Assembly (NCBI GenBank): GCA_934454115.1
Contig: CAKSFQ010000023.1
Span: 1-34,922 of the forward strand
Direction of reading: 5' to 3'
From: an uncultured Clostridia bacterium
GTDB lineage: Bacteria > Bacillota > Clostridia > Monoglobales > Monoglobaceae
DNA: 34,922 nt
Made by a program: the position numbers and the translations under genes. The number at the start of each line of letters is the position of its first letter. The stretch's first letter is position 1. Below the pieces are notes generated by a model, which saw only the letters and a program-made list of their open reading frames with translations, did not search any database and was not told the origin of the DNA. Shown one piece after another: positions 18,155 to 26,123 of this stretch.

Positions 18155-18191
18155 TAATAAAAATCAAACAAAAGAAGACTGATTTTTATTA
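18155..18191 (-). promoter_or_regulatory. Hairpin between strong SD and start of SLH gene
   Basis: TAATAAAAATC (18155-18165) and GATTTTTATTA (18181-18191) form a perfect 11-bp inverted repeat with a 15-base loop. In the mRNA a strong SD (AAGGAGGAG, 18200-18192) lies directly 5' of this hairpin. The ATG at 18143 lies about 11 bases 3' of it. Folded, the hairpin would bring the distant SD to a usable distance; unfolded, only a GGAG two bases from the ATG is available. Confidence 0.55.
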
Positions 18192-18329
18192 CTCCTCCTT
18201 TTTTCAAATTTGTTATATTGCAGGATTTACTGCCTGCGGTATAATAATGACAAGCACAGTGAATTTGTATCTGTTTCTCTCTGCAGCCCGAACCGGCCGA
18301 AGGTGACTCGCCTCCGATACATTTAACAT

Positions 18330-19205
18330 TTAACCTTTAACCGCACCAATCATTACACCCTCTGCAAAATACTTCTGTACAAAAGGATATATGCACAGGA
18401 TTGGAACAGTTGATACAACAATAACCGCAAATTGAATGGTTTCTGCAATCCTTTCACTGCCTGCATTAAGATCATCTGTCATGCTTGCCCCTGAATTTGT
18501 CAGCAGTATATTCCTCAAGAAAAGCTGAAGAGGAAATTTTTCAGGACTTCTCAAATAAATTGATGCAGAAAACCATGAATTCCAATGATCCACTGCATAG
18601 TACAAAACAACAACAGCAATTGTTGCCTTGGCGGTGGGATAAATAATGGTAAACAATATCCTCCAGGGACCCGCACCGTCAATTTCAGCCGCCTCGGTCA
18701 GCGCTCCCGGTATGGCATCAAAGCCTGTTCTTAAAACAATCAGATTAAAAGCAGAAACAGCTGAAGGCAAAATTAACGACCATATTGAATCATACAATCC
18801 AATCCCCTTTACAAGCAAGAACGTGGGAACCATTCCTCCCGAAAAATACATCGTTATAATGATATATACCATAACGCCGCGTCTGAACATAACATTCTTC
18901 CTCGACAAGAAATATGCAGCCATCGAAGTCAACAGCATATTTACGCATGTACCCACCACAACAACAAATAACGTGTTTATATATCCGGTGAAAATTCTTG
19001 AATCGGCTAATATCGCTTTGTACGCAGCAAAAGAAACTCCCAGCGGTTTCCATACAAATGCTGCATTGCCCATTACCTTGTTTGACTCACTAAATGAAAT
19101 CACAACCGAATAATACATCGGATAGATTGAAATCAGCGCTATTAGCAACAATACGGCAGTATTGATAATAACAAACAAAAGTCTCCCCAAATTGTTTTTC
19201 TTCAT
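18330..19205 (-). CDS. lplC: LplC/YtcP-type sugar ABC transporter permease
   Basis: This 291-residue inner-membrane protein has about six hydrophobic segments and the binding-protein-dependent permease (EAA) signature EAAEIDGAGPWRILFTIIYP near residues 180-200, which contacts the ATPase. The C-terminus (YFAEGVMIGAVKG) is typical of the CUT1 MalG/LplC branch. The SD GGGAGG lies nine bases before the ATG. It lies 15 bp downstream of the lplB-like gene, so co-transcription is near certain. The ATPase is not in this window; LplABC-type systems commonly use a shared MsmK/MsmX-like ATPase encoded elsewhere. Predicted cargo is the oligosaccharide released by the PL8 lyases (inference from context). 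Confidence 0.93.
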   Translation of the reverse strand: MKKNNLGRLLFVIINTAVLLLIALISIYPMYYSVVISFSESNKVMGNAAFVWKPLGVSFAAYKAILADSRIFTGYINTLFVVVVGTCVNMLLTSMAAYFLSRKNVMFRRGVMVYIIITMYFSGGMVPTFLLVKGIGLYDSIWSLILPSAVSAFNLIVLRTGFDAIPGALTEAAEIDGAGPWRILFTIIYPTAKATIAVVVLYYAVDHWNSWFSASIYLRSPEKFPLQLFLRNILLTNSGASMTDDLNAGSERIAETIQFAVIVVSTVPILCIYPFVQKYFAEGVMIGAVKG

Positions 19206-19220
19206 TTTTTCATATCCTCC

Positions 19221-20135
19221 CTAAAACAAGCCAGACTGTCCGATTTTTTTTGAGAAGAGATCTGCCGCGACAAGCAATATAATATTTAACACCGAATTAA
19301 ACAGCCCTACCGCAGTGCTGTAGCTCCAGTTAAATTCCAGCAAGCCTTTTCTGTATACATAACTGGATATTATATCCGCAGTGTCATATATTGCCGGATT
19401 ATACAGCAATATGTTTTTTTCATATCCTATAGCAAGCAGCTGACCCACTCTCATTATAAGCAAAATCGAAATAGTTGGGGCTATACCGGGTAATGTAACG
19501 TGCCAGGTTCTCTTGAGCCTGCCCGCGCCGTCCAGTTCAGCTGCTTCATAAAGCTGTCCGTCTATGCTTGATAGCGCAGACAGATATATTATCGATCCCC
19601 ATCCCAACCCCTGCCACGTGTTGGAAAGCACGTGTATGGGAACATAATACCTGGCTTCTGATAAGAGATTCATCTGCTTTACTCCGAATATGGATAAAAA
19701 CTGCGTAATAAAGCCGCTATCCGAAACAAATTGCTTTACCATTCCACACACTACAACAACGGATATAAAATGCGGTACATAAGAAACCGACTGCACGAAC
19801 TTCTTAAATTTCATATTTCCGACCTCATTGAGAAGCAATGCAAATATAATCGGCAATGGGAAGTTTATAAGCAAGTCCGTTATACTTATCCTTAGTGTAT
19901 TGCGAATTAACCTCGCAAAGTAAATATCGTTAAAAAAGTCAGTAAATTGAGTAAATCCAACCCAGCTGCTGCCCAATATACCTTTGCCCGGAGAGTAATC
20001 CTTAAAAGCAATTATCGCCCCGTACATAGGCGCATAACAGAATATCGTAAAATACAGCAGTACCGGGACAATCATAAAATATAAGGCCGGCTTTTTGGTT
20101 ATTTCTTTTTTGGCATTATGTAAATAATTCTTCAT
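19221..20135 (-). CDS. lplB: LplB/YtePtype sugar ABC transporter permease
   Basis: This 304-residue permease has an N-terminal cytoplasmic stretch, about six membrane segments, the CUT1 motif YAPMYGAIIAFKDYSP near residue 35, and the EAA loop EAAELDGAGRLKRTWHVTLP near residue 200. It is the MalF-like partner of the permease immediately downstream. Its start has GGGTGA eight bases upstream and lies 59 bp after the binding-protein gene. Together the three genes encode an LplABC/YtcQ-YteP-YtcP type importer, a group often linked to uronic-acid-containing oligosaccharides in Firmicutes. Confidence 0.93.
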   Translation of the reverse strand: MKNYLHNAKKEITKKPALYFMIVPVLLYFTIFCYAPMYGAIIAFKDYSPGKGILGSSWVGFTQFTDFFNDIYFARLIRNTLRISITDLLINFPLPIIFALLLNEVGNMKFKKFVQSVSYVPHFISVVVVCGMVKQFVSDSGFITQFLSIFGVKQMNLLSEARYYVPIHVLSNTWQGLGWGSIIYLSALSSIDGQLYEAAELDGAGRLKRTWHVTLPGIAPTISILLIMRVGQLLAIGYEKNILLYNPAIYDTADIISSYVYRKGLLEFNWSYSTAVGLFNSVLNIILLVAADLFSKKIGQSGLF

Positions 20136-20194
20136 TCTTTGTTCACCCTTTTATCATCCTTTAACTCAGCAGACATTTCATCGGCGCAGCAGTA

Positions 20195-21790
20195 TTACCT
20201 CTTTTGATAGCGCTCGTATGCACTTTGATAGGCGTCAATCAATTCATCAGCTCCTATTGATTTCATTGTTTCTATATACTTATCAAAATTTTCAACAGGT
20301 TCCTTTCCTATTATAAACTTGCTAAGCATCTCTTTCTGATATGTATGAACGGAATTCTGCTTTGAGCTTACAACACGGGTCTCGTTTCCGTCAAAAAACA
20401 GAGGAGGTAAATCATAGCTTTCTCCGTCACCCAGATTAGACCATATGTCCAAAGCCTCTCTTTGAGCCTGGGTTTGTGCATACTGCTGAAGATATCTAAA
20501 GTCCTGAATGAACGGTCCGCCGCAGCTTGCCGAATTTGTATATGTGTCAAGCATAGTTCTCATTGACTTGCCTTCGGCGGATTTCGTAATCAGATCTGTA
20601 TATGTAGGATAACCGTCAACCATATTATAAGTTACACCTTCTATGCCAAATCCATATGTCAAAGCGCCTTTTTCGGAATATCCGTAATTCAAATACTTTG
20701 CAGCCAGCTCAACATCTCCGCATGCCGTTGTGATGGCAACGCCATTCGTGGTCTGAGATGATGCAAGCGGAGAACCTTTGGCAACAGCAGCTTTTGTCCC
20801 TTTTTTCAAAACGGGGAACGGAGTCGCTGTTAATTCATACGTGCCGTCATGATCCGCGGACAAAAGCGCTCCCATCGTTCCTCCCTGTCCGCCAAACGTT
20901 GCCCCGGATGTACCGTTGAGCATCTCAGTCATAATAGTTGATATGTCTGTGGTTGCATAATTTGCATCAAGCAGCCCTTCTTCATACCACCTGTTCATCA
21001 ATGTAATAAATTCTTTGTAGCCTTTTTCCATATAGCCGTTCTTGACTTTTCCATCCTCAAGAAAATAACCCAGCCTGATCCCGAACGCACCGGTAAACCA
21101 ACCCTCTTCAAACGCCTGGTCAATAACAGCCAAAGGAGCCTTTACGCCCTTTTTCTTAAAAGCGCGCAAAACCGCTTCCCATTCATCTATTGTTTCCGGA
21201 ACCTCAAGCTTCAGCTCATCAAGCCAGTCCTTTCTCAGCATCATCCCCGCACTTTTTGAAGAACCGCCGTTATATATCATAGGAAACTCATAAAGCTCTC
21301 CGTCATCCGTCGAGAAAAATTTATGACCGTCATACTTATCCAGAGCCGCATTAAAATCAGGGCAGTATTTATCAACATATTTTTTTATGGGAATAATGTG
21401 TCCGTCCTCTATTGCCTTTCCGGGTCCGCCGGGATATCTCATCCAGTTAAAACTAACTAAATCAGGCAAATCCCCCGATGCCAGCAACAAATTAAAGCTT
21501 TCATCATACGATCCGGTAGGATAAATATATTTAATCTTCACACCAGTCTCTTTTTCAAGCTGTTTCGCCAAAGGCATTTCAGAAAACTCCCGCGTTTCAC
21601 CGGACGGCAACGGAAATGACCCCCAGTAAGATAATGTTTCGTTTGTTTCAATAGGATATGTTCTTCCATACTTTTCAGTGTCCGAAGCGTCTGAACTGCC
21701 CGTCTTTTTGTCTTTGCAGGCGCAAAACGAACAACCCACGCTCAACGCCAGCACCCCTGCCAAAACCGTTTTAAACAATCCTTTTTCCAT
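20195..21790 (-). CDS. lplA: LplA/YtcQ-type solute-binding lipoprotein
   Basis: This 531-residue extracellular binding protein is probably lipid-anchored. The N-terminus MEKGLFKTVLAGVLALSVGC is a lipoprotein-type signal, with Cys20 or one of the next cysteines (23, 25) the modified residue, followed by a polar KDKKTGSSDASD linker. The length and motifs such as LASGDLPDLVSFNWMRYPGG and MMLRKDWLDELKLEVPET fit the large LplA/YtcQ group that feeds LplBC permeases. The start at 21790 is chosen for its signal peptide and SD (AGGTGG, nine bases upstream); extending upstream would put 22 extra residues before the signal. It is the first gene of the locus and lies behind a good promoter at 21883-21911. 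Confidence 0.92.
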   Translation of the reverse strand: MEKGLFKTVLAGVLALSVGCSFCACKDKKTGSSDASDTEKYGRTYPIETNETLSYWGSFPLPSGETREFSEMPLAKQLEKETGVKIKYIYPTGSYDESFNLLLASGDLPDLVSFNWMRYPGGPGKAIEDGHIIPIKKYVDKYCPDFNAALDKYDGHKFFSTDDGELYEFPMIYNGGSSKSAGMMLRKDWLDELKLEVPETIDEWEAVLRAFKKKGVKAPLAVIDQAFEEGWFTGAFGIRLGYFLEDGKVKNGYMEKGYKEFITLMNRWYEEGLLDANYATTDISTIMTEMLNGTSGATFGGQGGTMGALLSADHDGTYELTATPFPVLKKGTKAAVAKGSPLASSQTTNGVAITTACGDVELAAKYLNYGYSEKGALTYGFGIEGVTYNMVDGYPTYTDLITKSAEGKSMRTMLDTYTNSASCGGPFIQDFRYLQQYAQTQAQREALDIWSNLGDGESYDLPPLFFDGNETRVVSSKQNSVHTYQKEMLSKFIIGKEPVENFDKYIETMKSIGADELIDAYQSAYERYQKR

Positions 21791-21882
21791 TTTTGTAATC
21801 CACCTTTCCGCAAAAGTTTCCGGCGCGGTTGTCAAACCAAGCCTCAATCCTTTCACATAAAATTATTTTATTTAATGCATTA

Positions 21883-21911
21883 ATAATAACATCATTTTAA
21901 ACAATTGTCAA
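21883..21911 (-). promoter_or_regulatory. Sigma-A promoter for lplA operon
   Basis: On the minus strand, TTGACA (21911-21906), a 17-base spacer and TATTAT (21888-21883). It lies about 95 bases upstream of the lplA-like start. Confidence 0.75.
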
Positions 21912-22143
21912 TACTGTTAAGGTTTTTTTTTGTGAATAAACACGGGCTTTCATATATATTATGTTTCAAACTGCTTTTAAATAGATGATTAATATATTTA
22001 CTGAATTAATTGTTCTAAAATTCCAATTGAAAAAAACAGGACTTCAGCAATATTCACGCTACTGTTCAATCACTTTTGCTGCGGACTCAGCTTCGGTTTT
22101 GGAGTTTTTCACAGCTTCAGACCATAAAAATATCTTATTGTTG

Positions 22144-22172
22144 TTGACATATGCAAAACGGAGTGGTATAAT
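22144..22172 (+). promoter_or_regulatory. Perfect-consensus sigma-A promoter for ROK gene
   Basis: TTGACA (22144-22149), exactly 17 bases, TATAAT (22167-22172). All twelve consensus bases match. The next gene on this strand starts at 22291. Confidence 0.82.
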
Positions 22173-22290
22173 CATAAACTGGGTGGGAATGAACATATCA
22201 AAATAAATTTTAACCTCACCTAAGACAAATGCCGCTGACACGAATAACATTGGGGTAGTATGTAAAATTGTAACGATTCGGGGTGAAAAC

Positions 22291-23463
22291 GTGAAGGTTA
22301 TAAATTCACAATTAATGCAAAAAACAAACAGAGCAAAGGTTTTGAATTATATAAGAAAGAATCCCGATACCTCGAGACCTGAAATTTCTCAAAACACAGG
22401 TCTGTCAATGGCATCAATAACGAATATCACATCTCATTTGCTTGAGAAAGGACTTATCAAAGAATGCGGAATTGAAAACGCGGACAGGGTCGGACGGAAA
22501 AGCACGCTTTTACGGTTCAATCATGAATCCTACGGCTTGATATGCGTCTGTATTACTTCAGGCGGAATTAGCTTTTCATATACGGATTTAAAAGGAAATA
22601 TTATAAGCCGGATATGCTTGGATCGCACCGACGACAAAGACAATCTTCTGCAAATAACCACAGAAAATATTATTAATTTGATTAGCCAATATAAAGATGA
22701 AACAATTCTGGCGATATCCATTTCCGTATCGGGTATAATACTGAATTATAATCATTTTGTGCTGTCATCTTCGCTTCGTCTTAAGGACATTGATTTTGTG
22801 ACTGTTCTGGAGAGCAAAACAGATATTCCTGTTTTGCTTAACAACATCACTTACCTGAAAGCTACATGGTGTTTCAACCGTATGAATCAGTCCGGAAGCG
22901 ACAATATGATTTTTATTGATCTTGATGAAGGAATCGGCGCCTGTCAGTTTTATAACGGTGAAATTAATATGGCAATGCTAGGCGAAATCGGACACACAAC
23001 AGTTGAAAAAGACGGCGAGCCATGCTTTTGCGGAAATCATGGCTGTTTAGAAGCTATGTGCTCAAGAGAGCGAATCTTAAGGCTTTATAAGGAAAACTCA
23101 AAAAATTATGACGCTGATTTGACCTTTGAAAAGGTTGTTCAAAAATACTACAGCGGCGATGTCTATGCATATGCCGCGGTTGACAATTGCGCGCAATACC
23201 TTGGAATTGCTTTTGCAAATCTTATTAATTTATTCAAACCGACTTCTCTTGTAATAAACGTCGGTGATTTTATCTCCCTGCGTGACATTATCGAAAAAGC
23301 CAAGCACATAATGCACGAAAGAGCATATCCCGCGCTCCTTCACAATATCATCATACAGGAGGTTAACATCGGTGTTGAACAATCGACAGAGGGCGCTGCA
23401 TGGATGGCATGCGACAGACTTTTTAGTGCGGATAATCAAATCCGCACTGTTGATCTGCTTTAA
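22291..23463 (+). CDS. ROK-family (NagC/XylR-type) transcriptional repressor
   Basis: This 390-residue protein has an N-terminal winged helix-turn-helix (about 15-60: RAKVLNYIRKNP, SRPEISQNTGLSMASITN) joined to a ROK domain. The ROK zinc motif is present as CFCGNHGCLE (245-254, Cys245/247/252), preceded by GEIGHTTV (231-238). The kinase-type DxGGT phosphate loop is not recognisable near residue 85, which supports a regulator rather than a sugar kinase. The start is a GTG with GGGGTGA five bases upstream. It is divergent from the lplA-lyase locus, so control of that locus by an imported sugar is the natural inference. Confidence 0.9.
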   Translation: MKVINSQLMQKTNRAKVLNYIRKNPDTSRPEISQNTGLSMASITNITSHLLEKGLIKECGIENADRVGRKSTLLRFNHESYGLICVCITSGGISFSYTDLKGNIISRICLDRTDDKDNLLQITTENIINLISQYKDETILAISISVSGIILNYNHFVLSSSLRLKDIDFVTVLESKTDIPVLLNNITYLKATWCFNRMNQSGSDNMIFIDLDEGIGACQFYNGEINMAMLGEIGHTTVEKDGEPCFCGNHGCLEAMCSRERILRLYKENSKNYDADLTFEKVVQKYYSGDVYAYAAVDNCAQYLGIAFANLINLFKPTSLVINVGDFISLRDIIEKAKHIMHERAYPALLHNIIIQEVNIGVEQSTEGAAWMACDRLFSADNQIRTVDLL

Positions 23464-23484
23464 AATAAGGACACAGCAAGCGCT

Positions 23485-24567
23485 TCATCTTCTCTCTTCC
23501 AGCGCAACCGTGCTCAAGGCAGCCGGCCGGTATCCGTTTCTGTGACACCAGTCGACTGTTTTAAAAACACGCTCCTTATAGTCCGGCTCGTAATCCTTGT
23601 AGTCCTCATAAAAATACTGTTCATGTATCAGCAAATAATGGAAGCAATGATTTTCTTTTGAGCTTATGCTTTCCATATAATTTTCAATTTCATCCAATTC
23701 AACTTCATTAATTATGATATCATCTTTAACAAAAATTATATCTTCCTTATTGTCGACCCAGAAATCCCTGCTGGATACGTGCCTTGTCTGTTCTTTGTTT
23801 AAATAGGAAGATACGTACGGTTCTCCGTCTTTGTCAAAGGAAAAATATCCGTCAATACATTTAAACCCAAGGTTTCTGATGGCTCTTGTTGCCGCAAGAT
23901 TTGAGTTCCCCCAGTGGGTAGCCGTTATGTTTGACATCACTTCTCGGCCCGCAAAACGAATAATCTCACGTTCAACTTCTTTTCCTTCTCTCATAACCTG
24001 CTCATATGTTGCATATTTATACGGGCTGTCAGGCTTGTCTGCATAAGCATGAAATGTAAATTTCAACCATTCTCCGTTTGCTTTGAATTCTTCCTTGTAC
24101 TTATCGGGAAACATTGACAGATTAAAACTTCCGTCATCATTTTTATAATATATGTGCATGTGAACATAGGTTCCGTATTTCTCATGGAGTTCGCGGAATA
24201 AGCCCAGGAACGGGTCATCAAATATTGATTTGTATTCATCCTGATGAGCATAAATATTTTCAAAGCATCTTATAACGTCGTCAACCCCCAAACGGTATGT
24301 TTTATATCCGTTTTTAAACCAATAAACATATATGGTCAGCAGCTCACCGCTTTCTTCATCAAAAGCTTCTATTGCATTTCGGTATCCGTCAATAAACACA
24401 TCGGCATAATAAACTCCGTTTTTTTCTGCAGCAAGCTTTCCGTTGATAAATATGCTCCGCCCCGCCGGCGCAGAAACCGTTATTTGTGTACTAATTCCAT
24501 CCTCACATGCAGTTCCGTCGGCAACTGAAAACAAAACATCTCCGTCAATCGGTCTAATAAAGTTCAT
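23485..24567 (-). CDS. Putative NodB-like (polysaccharide deacetylase-like) protein
   Basis: This 360-residue protein has no signal peptide. The first ~85 residues look like a small Ig-like beta domain (IFINGKLAAEKNGVYYADVF), followed by an alpha/beta region. Possible metal-site elements of a deformed NodB barrel are LGVDDV (Asp-Asp), KFTFHAYAD (His) and THWGN (His). The pattern of a target strand, then 'LHEKYGTYVHMHIYY', resembles uncharacterised proteins of carbohydrate loci annotated as deacetylase-like. I cannot name the family with confidence, and the activity is open. GGAAG lies seven bases before ATG 24567, and a near-consensus promoter lies 100 bp upstream. It converges with the ROK gene with only 21 bp between stop codons. 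Confidence 0.6.
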   Translation of the reverse strand: MNFIRPIDGDVLFSVADGTACEDGISTQITVSAPAGRSIFINGKLAAEKNGVYYADVFIDGYRNAIEAFDEESGELLTIYVYWFKNGYKTYRLGVDDVIRCFENIYAHQDEYKSIFDDPFLGLFRELHEKYGTYVHMHIYYKNDDGSFNLSMFPDKYKEEFKANGEWLKFTFHAYADKPDSPYKYATYEQVMREGKEVEREIIRFAGREVMSNITATHWGNSNLAATRAIRNLGFKCIDGYFSFDKDGEPYVSSYLNKEQTRHVSSRDFWVDNKEDIIFVKDDIIINEVELDEIENYMESISSKENHCFHYLLIHEQYFYEDYKDYEPDYKERVFKTVDWCHRNGYRPAALSTVALEERR

Positions 24568-24927
24568 CGTATCACTTCCTAAAAATCTAACATTAATAAA
24601 CTAAGTATATCGAAAAAATGCTGCTGATTGTTTTCATGCATACAGCTTGTTCTTCCTGACTTGTTGATTATAACATTTTTTTAGAAAACCGTCAATACAG
24701 ATTAATGATTTCCCGCAAATCTGCGGCAAATTCGCTCCAAAAAACACGAACACCTTTCATGCCGCGCAAAGCAGGGAAAAAGAAAGCCCCGCAGCATCGC
24801 CGCATCCCGTTTCGCCGGGTGTCCAGTTGATTTGCCGTTTCATTCTTCATATACAACCGCAGCGGCCGGATTTTTTATTCATCCTTTAATATCAGTCAGA
24901 TAATCCGGCAGCATTCGGCGCCCGGAC
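24568..24927. other. 360-bp gap between deacetylase-like and transporter genes
   Basis: It contains the minus-strand promoter at 24667-24695, a small CCGCA-AATC-TGCGG hairpin (24713-24726) just upstream of that promoter, and GC-rich imperfect inverted repeats around 24780-24880. No coding sequence or clear terminator was recognised. Confidence 0.5.
24667..24695 (-). promoter_or_regulatory. Sigma-A promoter for deacetylase-like gene
   Basis: On the minus strand, TTGACG (24695-24690), a 17-base spacer and TATAAT (24672-24667). It is placed about 100 bases before the start at 24567. Confidence 0.75.
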
Positions 24928-25818
24928 CTAAATCGGGGTACAAATCAATATAACCGCTATTATTCCGATAATGATTCCGCCCCACTTTTTCAGGCTCAGT
25001 TTTTCCTTGAACAATAATAATGAAACCATCATTGTACCCATCAGGCTTCCTCCGTTAACAACCGGGAAAAAGACAACGCTTTCCATAACCCCGGATAAAT
25101 ACAGATTAATCTTGTGAATGCCCGCCGTGAATATGCCGCATATTACCATTAAAGCAATCAAAGCTTTTGAAACCTCTTTTTTTAGCGTATCTGCAGCGTC
25201 ACTGATATTTTTACGGTGCGACAAAATTATGCCGGCAGACGAACATACTGCCGATACCACAAACGCAATAAACAAAAAGGAATCCAGTTCGTTTTTATAA
25301 ACTGTACTCTGATGCAGCTTTTGCATAACCCCAAGAGACCCCGCACTTAAAAAAACTATCATCGTGTAGCAGAACCATTTTGCGGATGCCCGTCTTTCTT
25401 CCTTTGAAAAATCAACCGAACAAACCGCACATACAAACATCATAATCATCCCGATTATCTGAAATATTGTTATCTTTTCATTCCATATAAAATACCCCGA
25501 CAATGCCGGGATCACTGTTGCGAGAGAGGTTATTACGGAAGTATATGCAAACGAGCCCGTTTCATATGCTTTTAAATTAAAAATAAACTGAAGAGCAGTT
25601 GCAATCCCGTAAGCTATTCCCAAGTATACCGTGAACGCCGAAACGCGTGTAATCTTGCCGATAAACAGCATAGATACAGCGCTTATCGCTGATACAAAAA
25701 CATTAAACACGTTATACATCAGCGCCTTGTTTTTAAACCTTTCGCCCGCATATTTACTTATTGCTCCCGTCATAACGCTTATTATAATTGATAAAACTAT
25801 AAGTATGTAATTCATCAT
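24928..25818 (-). CDS. EamA/DMT-superfamily transporter
   Basis: This 296-residue protein consists almost entirely of hydrophobic helices, about ten, in two similar halves, as in drug/metabolite transporters of the EamA type. Features that fit are the end of the first half (TSVITSLATVIPALSGYFIWNEK) and the equivalent of the second (PVVNGGSLMGTMMVSLLLFKEK), each with the characteristic Glu-Lys after the helix. The substrate cannot be predicted; a sugar, sugar acid or other metabolite is possible. Two tandem ATGs (25818, 25815) follow an AAGGA. No promoter was convincing, and no partner gene is adjacent. Confidence 0.85.
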   Translation of the reverse strand: MMNYILIVLSIIISVMTGAISKYAGERFKNKALMYNVFNVFVSAISAVSMLFIGKITRVSAFTVYLGIAYGIATALQFIFNLKAYETGSFAYTSVITSLATVIPALSGYFIWNEKITIFQIIGMIMMFVCAVCSVDFSKEERRASAKWFCYTMIVFLSAGSLGVMQKLHQSTVYKNELDSFLFIAFVVSAVCSSAGIILSHRKNISDAADTLKKEVSKALIALMVICGIFTAGIHKINLYLSGVMESVVFFPVVNGGSLMGTMMVSLLLFKEKLSLKKWGGIIIGIIAVILICTPI

Positions 25819-26123
25819 CGCATCATTCCTTTCACTGCGTTCAAAGCACCAAACACTTGTGCATTAACGCAGTTTTTATATAATTACTTTTTCCCCCAGA
25901 CAAAGACAGAAATCAGCAAGCTCTTTGCTCTGTTTTCTTCTCGTCAGCAATGGCTTTACGGTTTTAACCCTTCCGCCAACCTCTGTTATCATTTTTACAA
26001 GCACATCATGCCCCTTCCGAAACAGAAATAAAAAGCGGCTGCGCAAATTCAGCCGCAAAAAGACATTATTTAAATCCCGCCGCAAAAAATATCATATTTT
26101 CATCCGGCAGCATTTCTGTACTT
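25819..26123. other. 305-bp gap holding the GH130 terminator
   Basis: The main element is the intrinsic terminator at 26026-26056. Downstream of it on the minus strand an open frame (MITEVGGRVKTVKPLLTRRK...) runs without a recognisable family or SD and may be a gene scrap. Weak TATATA-like sites could serve the transporter gene. Confidence 0.45.
26026..26056 (-). terminator. Intrinsic terminator of GH130 gene
   Basis: On the minus strand GCGGCTG (26056-26050), an 8-base loop, CAGCCGC (26041-26035), then TTTTTATTT. It lies 68 bases after the GH130 stop codon. Confidence 0.88.

Larger units (their letters stand above)
21791..22290. promoter_or_regulatory. 500-bp divergent control region lplA / ROK regulator
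   Basis: This AT-rich gap has no supported gene. It holds one near-consensus promoter for each direction (listed separately). Around the lplA promoter, TTAAACA and TGTTAA half-sites flank the -35 box, a possible operator for the ROK regulator. The leader of the ROK gene is about 110 bases long. Confidence 0.6.

Noticed and set aside
18144..18329. Terminator between the transporter and the SLH genes (GCAGG/CCTGC hairpin at about 18221-18238).
   Set aside because: Only five base pairs with an 8-base loop and no U-tract; it may be an internal attenuating or processing element but does not meet terminator criteria.
23472..23492. cre-like sequence around AGCAAGCGCTTCA.
   Set aside because: Lies between two converging gene ends, not near a promoter, and matches the CcpA consensus poorly.
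25876..26085. 69-codon minus-strand frame after the GH130 terminator.
   Set aside because: Starts inside the terminator hairpin region, has no SD and no recognised family; noted only as a possible scrap.
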